Part shown: positions 8,931 through 17,400 of the stretch, piece by piece | Layout of the letters: each line of letters opens with the position of its first letter | Numbering within the stretch: position 1 is the stretch's first letter | NCBI GenBank assembly: GCA_944326695.1 | Contig: CALVEZ010000007.1 | Coordinates: 1 to 64,000, forward strand | DNA: 64,000 nucleotides | Source: Candidatus Bilophila faecipullorum | GTDB taxonomy: Bacteria > Desulfobacterota > Desulfovibrionia > Desulfovibrionales > Desulfovibrionaceae | Direction of reading: 5' to 3' | The notes under the pieces: model-generated | Told to the model about the DNA's origin: nothing | The model's input: the letters and a program-made list of their open reading frames with translations, nothing else | Databases searched by the model: none | Made by a program: the position numbers and the translations under genes

Positions 8931-9202
8931 TGACCAATAGTGAAGTGAAAAAATTCCGCGAATTCAAGTGGACCCCCCTGAGGGTGGTGAGGCTTGTCCT
9001 TATGAGCCTGTTTCTGGTGTGCGGCCCGGCCTATCTCTTCTGCTCCCTTGCCGCGTGGACTCTGAATTTTGCCCTCTGGCACTGGTCCCTGCGGGGGATG
9101 TTTGGGGCTTTCCTTTTTCTGGGCGTTCCACTGTTCGCACTCGTCGTTGCTGGCTGGATTGAAGCCAAACGGAAAGAAGCCCTGAAAGCGTGGAGAGTGT
9201 GA
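8930..9202 (+). CDS. Small two-helix membrane protein inserted in head-tail genes
   Basis: A 90-residue protein with two hydrophobic helices (about 17-40 and 48-72) and basic ends. It sits between the connector and head-closure genes, with one-base overlaps on both sides, so it is fully built into the operon. No structural phage protein of this site is normally a membrane protein. It could be a superinfection-exclusion or similar cargo product; that is inference. Confidence 0.65.
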   Translation: MTNSEVKKFREFKWTPLRVVRLVLMSLFLVCGPAYLFCSLAAWTLNFALWHWSLRGMFGAFLFLGVPLFALVVAGWIEAKRKEALKAWRV

Positions 9203-9531
9203 TGCGCGCCGGGACCCTGCGCCACCGGGTGACGCTCCAGCGTTTTCAGCAGGGGCAGGATGCCTATGGCGGGCCTGTAGCGCAGTGGGAAGACGTAGCG
9301 ACCGTCTGGGCTTCGCTGGAAGCCATGAGCGGGCGGGAGTTCTTCGCCAGCCAGCAGGCCCAGTCCGAAGTCACGCAGCGTATCCGTATCCGGTACAGGC
9401 CGGACGTGACGGCGGACATGCGCGTCATCCATCAAGGAACGGTGTTCAACATCGTTGCCCCATTGCCCGACAACAGGGGACGGGAACTGATGTTGATGTG
9501 CAGGGAGGCAAGCTGTGAGCAGGAAGCCTGA
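9202..9531 (+). CDS. Head-closure/head-tail adaptor protein
   Basis: A 109-residue protein of the SPP1 gp16-like head-tail adaptor family. It begins with the typical MRAGTLRHRVTLQR and contains WASLEAMSGREFF and RIRYRPDVTADMR. It closes the connector after packaging. ATG at 9202 overlaps the preceding stop. Confidence 0.88.
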   Translation: MRAGTLRHRVTLQRFQQGQDAYGGPVAQWEDVATVWASLEAMSGREFFASQQAQSEVTQRIRIRYRPDVTADMRVIHQGTVFNIVAPLPDNRGRELMLMCREASCEQEA

Positions 9532-9898
9532 TGCGTGGCTCGTGGGCTTCGATGTGAACGCGATAACCCGGGAGGCCGCGGGATTCATCGACGGCGAACT
9601 GGAAAGCATCGCCAACAGGATCGCGGACGAGGCGAAGGGAGAGGACTTCCCTACCTCCAAAACCGGAAAGCTCGTGAAGGGCATCCGGCCCCGTGTCTCC
9701 AAGTTCGAGAACGGTGGCTGGATTGTGCTGGTCCGTGTACCGCACGCCCACCTTGTCGAATACGGCCATGCGATGGTGAACCATGACGGGACAACGGCAG
9801 GACATGTCCCGGCTCATCCCTTCCTGCGGAAGGCCAAAAACAAGGTGTTGGTGGAAGTGGTAGCCGAATTCAAGAGCAAGTACGGAAAGGGGGCGTGA
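9515..9898 (+). CDS. HK97 gp10-like neck/tail-completion protein
   Basis: A 127-residue HK97 gp10-family protein, with TSKTGKLVKGIRPR, VPHAHLVEYGHAMV and PAHPFLRKA as family marks. It helps join tail to head. It starts at a GTG 17 bp inside the adaptor gene with AGGGAGG upstream, and its stop overlaps the next start. Confidence 0.85.
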   Translation: MSRKPDAWLVGFDVNAITREAAGFIDGELESIANRIADEAKGEDFPTSKTGKLVKGIRPRVSKFENGGWIVLVRVPHAHLVEYGHAMVNHDGTTAGHVPAHPFLRKAKNKVLVEVVAEFKSKYGKGA

Positions 9899-10287
9899 TG
9901 CCGAGCGCCGTTGATTTTGAGCAGGTCCTCCTACGCACGTTGCTCGACGATGCCGGGTTGTCCGCGTTGGTTGGGGATAAGGTCTTCGCCCTGTTTATTC
10001 CCGCCGGGATACAGCTTCCCTGCGTCACATTTCAGCGCATCGGCGGAATGCCCGCCAATACCTTGGCTGGACACTCCGGGCTGGAAGAGATCGACCTCCA
10101 GATCGACGCGTGGGGAAGGCGTTACGACGAGGCAAAAGCCGTCGCCAAGGCCGTGCGCGCCGCCATGCCGCCAAGCGGCCCGCAGTTCAGCGCGCATCTG
10201 ATCGAGGATCAGGATTTGTACGAGGACGGGACCAACTACTTCCGCGTGAGCATGGAATACACGGTCTGGTTTCTGGAAACCGAATAA
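9898..10287 (+). CDS. Tail terminator-like protein, DUF3168
   Basis: A 129-residue protein of the DUF3168/tail-completion type, with a LLxxLLDDAGLSALVGDKVF start and a C-terminal YEDGTNYFRVSMEYTVWF strand pair. It caps the tail tube and stops its polymerization. An in-frame GTG lies one codon upstream; the ATG overlapping the gp10 stop is preferred. Confidence 0.8.
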   Translation: MPSAVDFEQVLLRTLLDDAGLSALVGDKVFALFIPAGIQLPCVTFQRIGGMPANTLAGHSGLEEIDLQIDAWGRRYDEAKAVAKAVRAAMPPSGPQFSAHLIEDQDLYEDGTNYFRVSMEYTVWFLETE

Positions 10288-10301
10288 TCAGGAGATTGGA
10301 A

Positions 10302-11252
10302 ATGCCCAACAAGCAGATTGCGGTCGGCGCGAAAACGACCGTGCTCATGGACGTGGAAAAGTCCTTTGGCGTCCCGCCGGACGTGCGCGGCGGCGTGAGG
10401 CTGCCCATCAACGCTTTCGGCCTGAAACCCTCCCGCGCCAAGAACAGCGCGGCCACACTGACGGGCCGCTATGATCCTTCGCAACCCTTTGACGGGAACC
10501 TTGACGTTTCCGGTGCCGTCACTGTGCCCGTAGACGCACGGGCCTTCGGGCATTGGCTCAAGGCCATGTTCGGCGCGCCCGTCACCAGTGGGGAAGCCGC
10601 GCCCTTCACCCATGTCTGGAAGTCGGGACAGGACATGCCCTCGCTCGTCATGCAGGCCAACTACGGGAACATCTACGGCCAGTATTCCGGCTGCCGGGTG
10701 TCTTCCTTCTCCATGCAGGCTGGCGGCGACGGCGAGCTTACCGCTACGGTCAACATGGCCGGACGCGAGGCGGACTATGCCGATGCGGACTACAATGCCT
10801 CCGCCGCCTCCGTGGTCATGAAACGGTTCAGCAACTTTCAGGCGGCCCTTCTCAGCGGCGGTCAGCCTCTGGGCGTGGTTACGGATTGCAGCCTGAACAT
10901 TGATTTCGGGCTCGACTCAACCATCCGGGCACTCGGGGATCAGGGCCGCGTCTATGATCTTATTCAGGGCCTCATGTCCATCACGGGCAGCCTGACCGTG
11001 TTCATCACGGACCGGGAACTGCTCATGAAGGCCAAGAACAGCGAGGAAATCAGCCTCGAAATGTCCTTCTCCATCGACGAGGCCAACAAGCTCACCTTCA
11101 CGTTGCCCGAAGTGCAGCTTTCCTATGACGGCCCCACGGTGGACGGGCCGACCGGGGTCAAGATGGACCACAGCTTCACGGCCTACTTTAACGACAGCGC
11201 GGACAACGCCGCCGTAGTCGTCACCCTCGTCAATGATGTGGAATCCTATTAA
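10302..11252 (+). CDS. Phage tail tube protein
   Basis: A 316-residue major tail protein. It has a beta-rich N-terminal domain and repeated TLTGRYDPSQPF, FSMQAGGDGELTATVNMAGRE and SLNIDFGL segments of the tube family found in siphoviruses with HK97 heads. The start is the ATG after GGAGATTGGA at 10291. Position between tail terminator and tail chaperone genes confirms the role. Confidence 0.85.
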   Translation: MPNKQIAVGAKTTVLMDVEKSFGVPPDVRGGVRLPINAFGLKPSRAKNSAATLTGRYDPSQPFDGNLDVSGAVTVPVDARAFGHWLKAMFGAPVTSGEAAPFTHVWKSGQDMPSLVMQANYGNIYGQYSGCRVSSFSMQAGGDGELTATVNMAGREADYADADYNASAASVVMKRFSNFQAALLSGGQPLGVVTDCSLNIDFGLDSTIRALGDQGRVYDLIQGLMSITGSLTVFITDRELLMKAKNSEEISLEMSFSIDEANKLTFTLPEVQLSYDGPTVDGPTGVKMDHSFTAYFNDSADNAAVVVTLVNDVESY

Positions 11253-11279
11253 CCACCAATCATCAAAAGGAAAAACACC

Positions 11280-11534
11280 ATGCGTACCGTTACTCTCTCC
11301 GGTCAGGACTTCATCGTGACCCCGCTCAAGGGTAAAGACCTCAAGGCGCTCAAGGCGCAGGGCTTCGACCTCATGGGCGGCGGCTACTCCATCTCTGACG
11401 GCATGGACGCGGTATTCACCGCCGCCGGGCTCGATACGGCCCAGACGGACGAATTGCCCTTCCCCGACATTCTGGCCCTGCACAAGGCCATCGTGGGCGA
11501 AACCTTCGGCGTGGCGGAAGAGGAAAAAAACTAG
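11280..11534 (+). CDS. Tail assembly chaperone, G-like
   Basis: An 84-residue protein in the position of lambda G. It starts with MRTVTLSGQDFIVTPLKGKDLKALK and ends in an acidic tail on a run of A residues. It would coat the tape measure during tail assembly. The final codons contain a slippery heptamer that lets some ribosomes enter the -1 frame and make a longer G-T protein of about 201 residues ending at 11884. Confidence 0.85.
   Translation: MRTVTLSGQDFIVTPLKGKDLKALKAQGFDLMGGGYSISDGMDAVFTAAGLDTAQTDELPFPDILALHKAIVGETFGVAEEEKN
11525..11531 (+). promoter_or_regulatory. Programmed -1 ribosomal frameshift site
   Basis: The heptamer A AAA AAC is read in the G frame as AAA AAC just before the TAG at 11532. 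It is the canonical X XXY YYZ slippery form. After a -1 slip the next codons run open from 11531 to 11884 with no stop. This is the tail-chaperone G/GT layout of long-tailed phages. Confidence 0.88.
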
Positions 11535-11884
11535 CCTCGGTCTGGGAGTGGCTTTCCGGTGACGGCGCGGCCTACTGCGACGCCTGCCGGAAGGCCGCTG
11601 GCCAGAATACGGGTTCTTTGATCTGTGAGGACTGCGAAGGGCGTTGTCCCGATCTCATGCCGGGGAACGCCGCCGCATGGGAACTGCTCCAAGCGGGCGC
11701 TACCCAACTCCGCATGTCAGGCATGGGCGGCCCGGTGGGGTTCGACTACAACGCGCTGGCGCTGGTGGCCGACTCCCTCGGCGTGGACCTGACGCCGGGC
11801 CTGTGGAAGAAGGTACGGGCCGTTGAGACGGTCATCCGCGCCAATGCGGAAAAGCACGCGCAGTCGGCGCAGAAGAGCCCATGA
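11531..11884 (+). CDS. Tail assembly chaperone T domain, made by frameshift
   Basis: A 117-residue extension translated by the -1 slip at 11525-11531. A TTG at 11618 could start it alone, but the frame is open back to the slippery site and no ribosome site precedes TTG. The part from residue 60 (LRMSGMGGPVGFDYNALALVADSLGVDL) resembles DUF1799, found in this position in many phages. The first part has Cys pairs (YCDAC, ICEDCEGRCP) that could bind zinc, which is unusual for a T domain. It would bring tube subunits to the tape measure. Confidence 0.78.
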   Translation, partial: LASVWEWLSGDGAAYCDACRKAAGQNTGSLICEDCEGRCPDLMPGNAAAWELLQAGATQLRMSGMGGPVGFDYNALALVADSLGVDLTPGLWKKVRAVETVIRANAEKHAQSAQKSP

Positions 11885-11901
11885 CGGGCAGGAGACAGAG
11901 C

Positions 11902-12120
11902 ATGGCAAGGAAACCTGAGGGACTCTACATTCCCATTCGTGCCGATCTTTCGGCTCTTGAAGCTGATTTGAGCCGTATCAAGGGAGTGGCGCAGGAGCAC
12001 GCAAAGGTCATGGCGGACAGTCTCCGCAAGGAGCCGGGCACACAGGCTCACGTAGCCGTCATCGCCCTCGTCTGCATCCTTGTGGTGGCCGTCTTGGGTC
12101 TGGTTGCTCTGGCAGAATGA
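11902..12120 (+). CDS. Truncated tape-measure N-terminus fused to a membrane helix
   Basis: A 72-residue protein whose first 42 residues (MARKPEGLYIPIRADLSAL onward) are clearly related to the start of the true tape measure at 14432 (MAKKTPGIYIAIRGDVSAF onward). The rest is a single hydrophobic helix (about 50-70). Start is the ATG at 11902 with AGGAG seven bases upstream; the frame is open back to 11881. It looks like a partial duplication of the tape-measure gene left when the following accessory block was inserted, or a short protein evolved from it. Confidence 0.65.
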   Translation: MARKPEGLYIPIRADLSALEADLSRIKGVAQEHAKVMADSLRKEPGTQAHVAVIALVCILVVAVLGLVALAE

Positions 12121-12254
12121 ACCGAAACCGCTCATGTTCAGAATAGACGTTCTTTGACAACGGCATAGCGATTTTTGCGGATGGAAGGGGCCGGAAGCCT
12201 TCCGGTTCCAGGCCCTGTTTGTCTTTTGGGTAAAGATTGGTTAGACATCTGCCG

Positions 12255-12287
12255 TGGGGCACGCCTCCCGTAAAGGAGGTTACCCCA
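12255..12287 (+). promoter_or_regulatory. Hairpin hiding the ribosome site of a toxin-like peptide
   Basis: Two nested stems: TGGGG (12255-12259) pairs with CCCCA (12283-12287), and CCTCC (12264-12268) pairs with GGAGG (12275-12279). Together they bury both the Shine-Dalgarno sequence and the first base of the ATG at 12287. Type I toxin mRNAs often control translation in this way. Confidence 0.6.
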
Positions 12288-12370
12288 TGAAACACTTCCT
12301 CCGGGACGTTCTTGCCGGATTTCTGGCAAGCGTTCTTGCGGCTCTGGTTCTCCACATGATGAACCTGTAA
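12287..12370 (+). CDS. 27-residue hydrophobic peptide, type I toxin-like
   Basis: A 27-residue peptide (MKHFLRDVLAGFLASV...) with one membrane helix, a charged N-terminus and a very strong AAAGGAGG ribosome site. Size and composition recall Fst/Ldr-type type I toxins, which damage the membrane and are silenced by antisense RNA. A sequestering hairpin lies over the ribosome site and strong hairpins follow the stop. No antisense RNA promoter was located with certainty. It might also be a small regulatory membrane peptide. Confidence 0.55.
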   Translation: MKHFLRDVLAGFLASVLAALVLHMMNL

Positions 12371-12378
12371 ACGCAAGT

Positions 12379-12408
12379 GCCCCGTAGGAAGTGGCATTCC
12401 TACGGGGC
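12379..12408 (+). terminator. Perfect 12-bp hairpin after the toxin-like peptide
   Basis: Arms 12379-12390 and 12397-12408 are perfect complements around a 6-nt loop, starting 9 bp after the peptide stop. No T run follows, so it may stabilize the mRNA 3' region or serve as a target of antisense RNA rather than end transcription. Confidence 0.5.
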
Positions 12409-12450
12409 GCAAACTTGTGAATCCTGTATTCACGGGGGACGTGTCCCACA

Positions 12451-12490
12451 GGGCGGCGGGTGTTGACGCACCTTGCCGCCCTCCTTTTTT
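12451..12490 (+). terminator. Rho-independent terminator
   Basis: GGGCGGC (12451-12457) pairs with GCCGCCC (12475-12481) and CCTTTTTT follows. It would end the peptide mRNA, and also block read-through of the phage late operon into the tape-measure gene unless antitermination occurs. Confidence 0.65.
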
Positions 12491-12496
12491 CAATAG

Positions 12497-12778
12497 CTAT
12501 TCATCGTCCGAAAAGCAAGCCCGGTGGAGTCCGCGGACGGCTTCGGCCATCCAATGGATTTCATGTTTCGTGGCCTGTCCCATGAAGAGGAAGGGCAGGG
12601 CGTTACGGGTGAGGTGAAAGAAACGGTGTTTCCTGCCCTCCGCGTCAATGCGGGCGGCGGGGATAAAGGCCGCCGCCGCAAAGCCGGGCGGAAGGATGGA
12701 ACGCACGCGGTCAATGTCCCGCATGAGCTTGGAGTGCTTGCGTTGCAGGCCATGGGCGGCGTCGAGGGTGGTGAGCAT
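12497..12778 (-). CDS. Rha-family phage regulatory protein
   Basis: A 93-residue protein matching the Rha/pRha family: a KHSKLMRDIDRV segment, then a DAEGRKHRFFHLTRNALPFLFMG core, then WMAEAVRG. Rha-like proteins act as phage regulators or antirepressors with DNA-binding potential. It lies 9 bp downstream of the BRO-type gene on the same strand and is probably co-transcribed with it. It is shorter at the N-terminus than many family members. Confidence 0.72.
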   Translation of the reverse strand: MLTTLDAAHGLQRKHSKLMRDIDRVRSILPPGFAAAAFIPAARIDAEGRKHRFFHLTRNALPFLFMGQATKHEIHWMAEAVRGLHRACFSDDE

Positions 12779-12787
12779 ATCCGCCTC

Positions 12788-13504
12788 CTACCATGCGTTC
12801 AGTGCGCGGGCGTATTCCAGCAGGAGCATTGCCGGATTCTTTTCGTCCGGCAACCTGTCGTCAAGGGAGTGCAAGGCAGCGATCATGCGCTCGGTGAAGT
12901 ACCGTTCCCATTGCGCTCCGACGCGGGTGTCGGAAAAGGGGCGGTCGGGAGCTTGCTTGTAGACGCGGCGTTCCAGCACGGTGAAGACGGGGATGCTTAT
13001 GGTAATCAGCCTGCTGCACAGGCGACCGAAGGTGCGGGAGTAGTTCTGTTGGGCCTCCCGGATTTCGGCGGCGAGTTCCAGTATGGCGGCTTCATCAAAA
13101 CGCGAAGCAGCTGGCAGGGCGGGGCGATTGCGCTTGCGGGCGGCTGGGGTGGAGAGGGTGACGGGCTGCTCAACAGGCACCCGGTCCCCGTACTTCTCGA
13201 TCACGTCAAGTACCCACCTGCGGAATGCCTTAGCCACGGGCGTGCGGGCGAACATCGCGAGCAGGTGGCAGCCGCGCAGGGAGAAGATGCGGACCCGGAC
13301 GGTCAAATTGACCGTGTCGAAGTTTTCAACCACTTGCGTCATGTTTTCGGTGAATTCATCGGCGTTTCGCTCATAGAGACGACGTACGGAATTTTCGTCT
13401 CGATACCCTAAAGCGCGGGCAAGTTCTGAGGAGCGAAACCAAGGCTGATTGTTTCGGATGACGGGGGAGAAGGTGAAGTCGTTGAAGCACAGAGAAGCGG
13501 TCAT
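12788..13504 (-). CDS. BRO-N domain antirepressor-like protein
   Basis: A 238-residue protein with an N-terminal BRO domain (about 1-110: WFRSSELARALGYRDENSVRRLYERNADEF, then RIFSLRGCHLLAMFARTPVAKAFRRWVLDVI, shown here in pieces of one domain). Such proteins act as phage antirepressors of the P1 Ant type. The C-terminal half has no clear family. The ATG at 13504 has GGAGG five bases upstream. Its leader is complementary to the C4-like RNA upstream, which argues for antisense control of its translation. Confidence 0.82.
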   Translation of the reverse strand: MTASLCFNDFTFSPVIRNNQPWFRSSELARALGYRDENSVRRLYERNADEFTENMTQVVENFDTVNLTVRVRIFSLRGCHLLAMFARTPVAKAFRRWVLDVIEKYGDRVPVEQPVTLSTPAARKRNRPALPAASRFDEAAILELAAEIREAQQNYSRTFGRLCSRLITISIPVFTVLERRVYKQAPDRPFSDTRVGAQWERYFTERMIAALHSLDDRLPDEKNPAMLLLEYARALNAW

Positions 13505-13536
13505 AATGACCTCCGAGAGTTGGGATTTGTGGAAAT

Positions 13537-13614
13537 AAAAAAGGCGACCACAACGCTCCCCAGCTCTCGAGCTGCCGGGGCCTCACGGACACCCGGACGT
13601 TGTGATCGCCAATA
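13537..13614 (-). ncRNA. C4-like antisense RNA
   Basis: Reverse-strand RNA with an outer stem formed by 13598-13610 and 13543-13555 (12 of 13 pairs), two internal hairpins and a terminal run of six U. It lies between a strong promoter and the BRO antirepressor gene, as C4 RNA lies before ant in phages P1 and P7. The segment at 13559-13571 is complementary (about 12 pairs, one mismatch, one bulge) to the antirepressor leader at 13511-13524, which includes the start of its ribosome site. Match to the C4 family is from memory of its form and context. Confidence 0.78.
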
Positions 13615-13622
13615 TCTGCCTG

Positions 13623-13651
13623 TGTATAGCAGTAGGCTTCTTGATGTTCAA
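13623..13651 (-). promoter_or_regulatory. Predicted promoter of the C4-like RNA and antirepressor genes
   Basis: Reverse-strand TTGAAC (13646-13651), 17-nt spacer, TATACA (13623-13628). The start site would fall near 13615, directly before the C4-like stem. Confidence 0.68.
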
Positions 13652-13756
13652 TCTGCAAAGTCAGTGCTTGGGGCAGAGACAGGCGGCAGACAACGCCTCG
13701 AGAGTAGGGAAGTCCAGAAAACACGAAACGTGGGGCGGTGTCAAGGGTGACTGTTT

Positions 13757-14335
13757 TTATAGTGAATCCTGTTCATTTTTCTTTTGTTCTTCTATGTACT
13801 TATCAAAATTAGTATATTCATATGATAATAATATCAATGATGAGTCAGATGATAAAGCAATTGTTTTAAGCATAATGCTTTCTATGTTGTCTTTATTGTC
13901 TTTTGGATTCCAAAAAGCGGTAAGGATTCTTTCTTCTTTATATAATCCCATTGTCCAATATTTATCCTCTTTCCATACACTTCCATTCATAATGAAATCA
14001 TTTTTTTTACCTATTCCATATTTCGAGTTAATTTGATCATATAATTTTTTGAATAATGATTTTACATTAATTCCGTATGCATCATTATGTATTGATTTTG
14101 TTATTCCTGAAATTTTTACAAGACCATGTTGTGGCGAAAAAGTAAAAAGGTAGTTTTCAAAGTCTGAATGCGGCTTTGGGACAGATTGAGAAATAAAATT
14201 ATCTTTATTTTTGCCACTTACGGTAATGTTTTGGTATTTATCTACAGTGTCTCCCATGTTCGTTCCAAAAGGACCAGCAAAGGCGTTTCCCCCACACATC
14301 ACCACCACAGCCAACGCTACAATCAGTTTTCTCAT
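13757..14335 (-). CDS. Secreted protein of unknown function (prophage cargo)
   Basis: A 192-residue protein with a signal peptide (MRKLIVALAVVVMCGGNAFAG, cleaved after AFA by appearance), so it is probably periplasmic. The mature part is rich in Lys, Asn and aromatic residues and repeats the motif of a compact beta-rich protein, but no family is recognized. Its DNA is far more AT-rich than the flanking phage genes, a mark of recent acquisition. ATG at 14335 has GGAGG upstream. A lysogenic-conversion role is possible. Confidence 0.7.
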   Translation of the reverse strand: MRKLIVALAVVVMCGGNAFAGPFGTNMGDTVDKYQNITVSGKNKDNFISQSVPKPHSDFENYLFTFSPQHGLVKISGITKSIHNDAYGINVKSLFKKLYDQINSKYGIGKKNDFIMNGSVWKEDKYWTMGLYKEERILTAFWNPKDNKDNIESIMLKTIALSSDSSLILLSYEYTNFDKYIEEQKKNEQDSL

Positions 14336-14431
14336 AATCTAATCCTCCTACCCACCCCACATCATAGCATTCCGGGAAAGTCAACTTCCATCCGCAAAAA
14401 TCGCCGTGCCGTGCAACATAGGAAATGAGAC

Positions 14432-17400
14432 ATGGCAAAGAAAACCCCCGGTATTTATATAGCTATTCGCGGTGATGTGTCCGCCTTTGAAACTGATCTG
14501 AACCACGCCCGGCAAATAGCGAAGGCACAGGGCGAGGCCATAGCCAAAAGCATCGGCAACGCGGTTTCCAAGGCGGACCTCACGGGCGGAATAACCAAGC
14601 TCACCCGCGAATTGAAGACGGCGCAGGCCGCCTTGTCTGCGGGCGCGTTTAAGACGCAGGTGTCCGGGCTGGAAGACATTGCCAAGGCTGCCGGGGTGTC
14701 CTCAAAGCAGCTTGAGGGTCTGACAAACTCCATGCTCAAGTCGCAGGCCGCCGCGACAGCAAACCGGGCTTTCGAGTACCTGCAAAAGAACGCCGGGCTT
14801 TCCACCATCCAGCTTGCCAAGCTGCGGGCGCAACTGGGGGACACGTCTGGCGCGCTCTCTACGCTTTGGAGCGGGGCGAAGGCCGCTGCCGTTCCGGTCA
14901 TAGCCGTAGGCGCGGCGGCGATTTACGCCGGGAAAGCATGTTTTGACGCTTCATTGCAAATGGATAGGCTGGTGAAGTCCTATACCAGCATCGAGGGCTC
15001 TACAGCCGGGGCCATTTCCAAGCTTGATTACATCTATGAGGTAAGCGCAAAGCTCGGCCTCGAATTTCAGAGCACGGCGGAGAGCGCCAAGGGATTTTTT
15101 GCCGCGGGCAAAGGCACAACGCTACAGAAAGACTTGAACAATATCTTTGAAGGTGTGGCGCAGGCAGGGACCGCGCTTTCCTTGACCACGGATCAGATGG
15201 ACGGCGTGTTCCTCGCGCTCGGCCAGATGATCAGCAAGGGCAAGGTGCAGGCCGAAGAATTGCGCGGGCAGTTGGGCGAACGGTTGCCGGGATCGTTCAA
15301 CCTTGCGGCCAAGGCAATGGGCGTCACCACCGCGCAGCTCGACGACATGCTCAAAAAGGGACAGGTCACAGCGGAAGACATGCTTCCTAAGCTGGCGGCT
15401 GTTCTCAAAGAGGAGTTTGGCCCGGCAGCGGAACAGGCCGCACAAGGAGCGCAGGGTGCGGTCAATCGCCTGAGTACGGAATGGAATCTGTTTAAGGCCA
15501 CTGTGATGGACAATAAGGGCATTATTGCGGCCATCAATGCCATAACTGAAGCCTTGAAAAGAGATCAGGCTTTAATAGATGCGGCACGCCGGGAGGCTGC
15601 CATTAAGAGCCTTGCGACTGATGGTGTCATTAAGCGAGGAGAGAAACAAGTCACTGATGTGGATATGGCCTCGGGTGCAGTGACTGTACAAAAGGTTAAG
15701 TTTTATACGGAAGAACAGATTCAGGCTCGTATAGGGCTAGAAAAGGCATGGGAAGCACATAACAAGATTTCCCTACAGCTTCAGGAGGAAGAAACCAAGA
15801 TCATCTCGGATGGCTCTGCTGCGGTAAAGGAGTATCTTAAGAATACTCTTGAAAGCAAAAGGGCTGCTCTGAAAGAAGATTATCACAACACACTGGAAGC
15901 TCTCGACAAGCAGGTTGCCGTCTACAAAAAACAGGGGCAGGACGTTTCCGGGCTTGAAAAAGAGCGAGTGAAAGTTACTGCGGAGTATCGTCGACAGCTT
16001 GAGGCGTTGAACAAAAAGGGTGCTTCTTCCGCCGAAGCTGCGGCCAACCGTGCGGCGACCGCTCTAGCGGCCTACGATGCGGAACTCGCCAAACTCATGA
16101 AGTCCAGCCGTGATGTTGAGCAGGTCAAGATCGAGGAGAAGCTGAGGAAGATCGCCAAGGATGCCAAGCTTCCCGCCGAGGCTTTGGAAGAACTGCGCCA
16201 CGCGATGGAGCAGGAAACCGACTTCAAGTGGATGCAGGGCATCTTGTCGTATGCCGATCCTGCGGCCGCCGCCATCGCCAAGGTGGATAGGGAGTATCAG
16301 GGCTTCCTTCGGGATGTGCAGTCTCTGAAAAAGGAAGACCCGGAAAAGTACGCTCGGCTCATGGCGAAGGCCGAGGCGGAACACGAGAAAGCCATCCGCA
16401 AGGCCAACCGGACCAGCAAGGAACAGAATGATCACACGCAGGAAAAGCTCGCGTTCTACAAGGAACTGGAAGAACTGACGGGCCAGTACGGGCTTTCGCT
16501 CAAGTACCAAAACGACTTGCTCAACGAACAGGTCGAGCTTTGGCGCGATGCGGATATTCCCGAGGAGTACATCAACAAGATGCGGGAATTGCGGGAACTG
16601 CAAATGTCCCGCGATTGGGTGGACGGCGCAAAACGCGGGCTGCTTGAGTATCGGGCCTCTGCCTCCGATACGGCCAAAGGCGTAGAGGAATCGTTCAAGG
16701 GCCTCTTCGACGGCATGGACTCGGGCTGGAAGTCGGCATGGCAGCAGATGATCGAGACGGGCAAGGTGTCACTTTCGTCGTTCCGCTCGCTGTTTGCGTC
16801 GTTCCTTGCCGATCTCCTGCACATTGCGATCACCCGGCCCATCACGGTGCAGATTGCGGGCGTGGTGTCCGGTATGCTCGGCACGGGCGGCGTGGCGTAT
16901 GCTGCGGGCGGGGCCGGAGGGTCGGGCGGCGCGGGCGGGCTGCTCGGGAACATCCCCTTTTCTTCTTTGCTTCCTGATTCGATAACGGGCGGCGTGTCCG
17001 GCCTTTTGGGGGCCACTCTACCGGGCACGACAGCAGTACTGACGACACCGGGGGCGTACACGGCGGGGGAAATCCTGCTCATGCAGGGCGGCGGTGCAAC
17101 GGCTGGGACCGTGGGCGGGCAGGCGGCGCTCGTGTCCAGCGGCCTGTCCCTCGGTTCCGCACTCACGTACGGCGGCTTTGGTTCTCTCGGCTATTCGCTG
17201 CTCGGTGGGGCACTCGGCTTGCCGCAAGGCAAGTATTCCGGCCTTACCGCTGGCGTGGGGGGCGCACTCGGCGCATGGGGCGGTTCCGCCCTCGGCAGCG
17301 CAGCCGGCATCGCTGCGGGTTCAACGCTCGGCTCAGTCGTGCCCGTCATCGGGACGGCGCTCGGCGCTGTGGCGGGCGGGCTCATTGGGAGCATGTTCGG

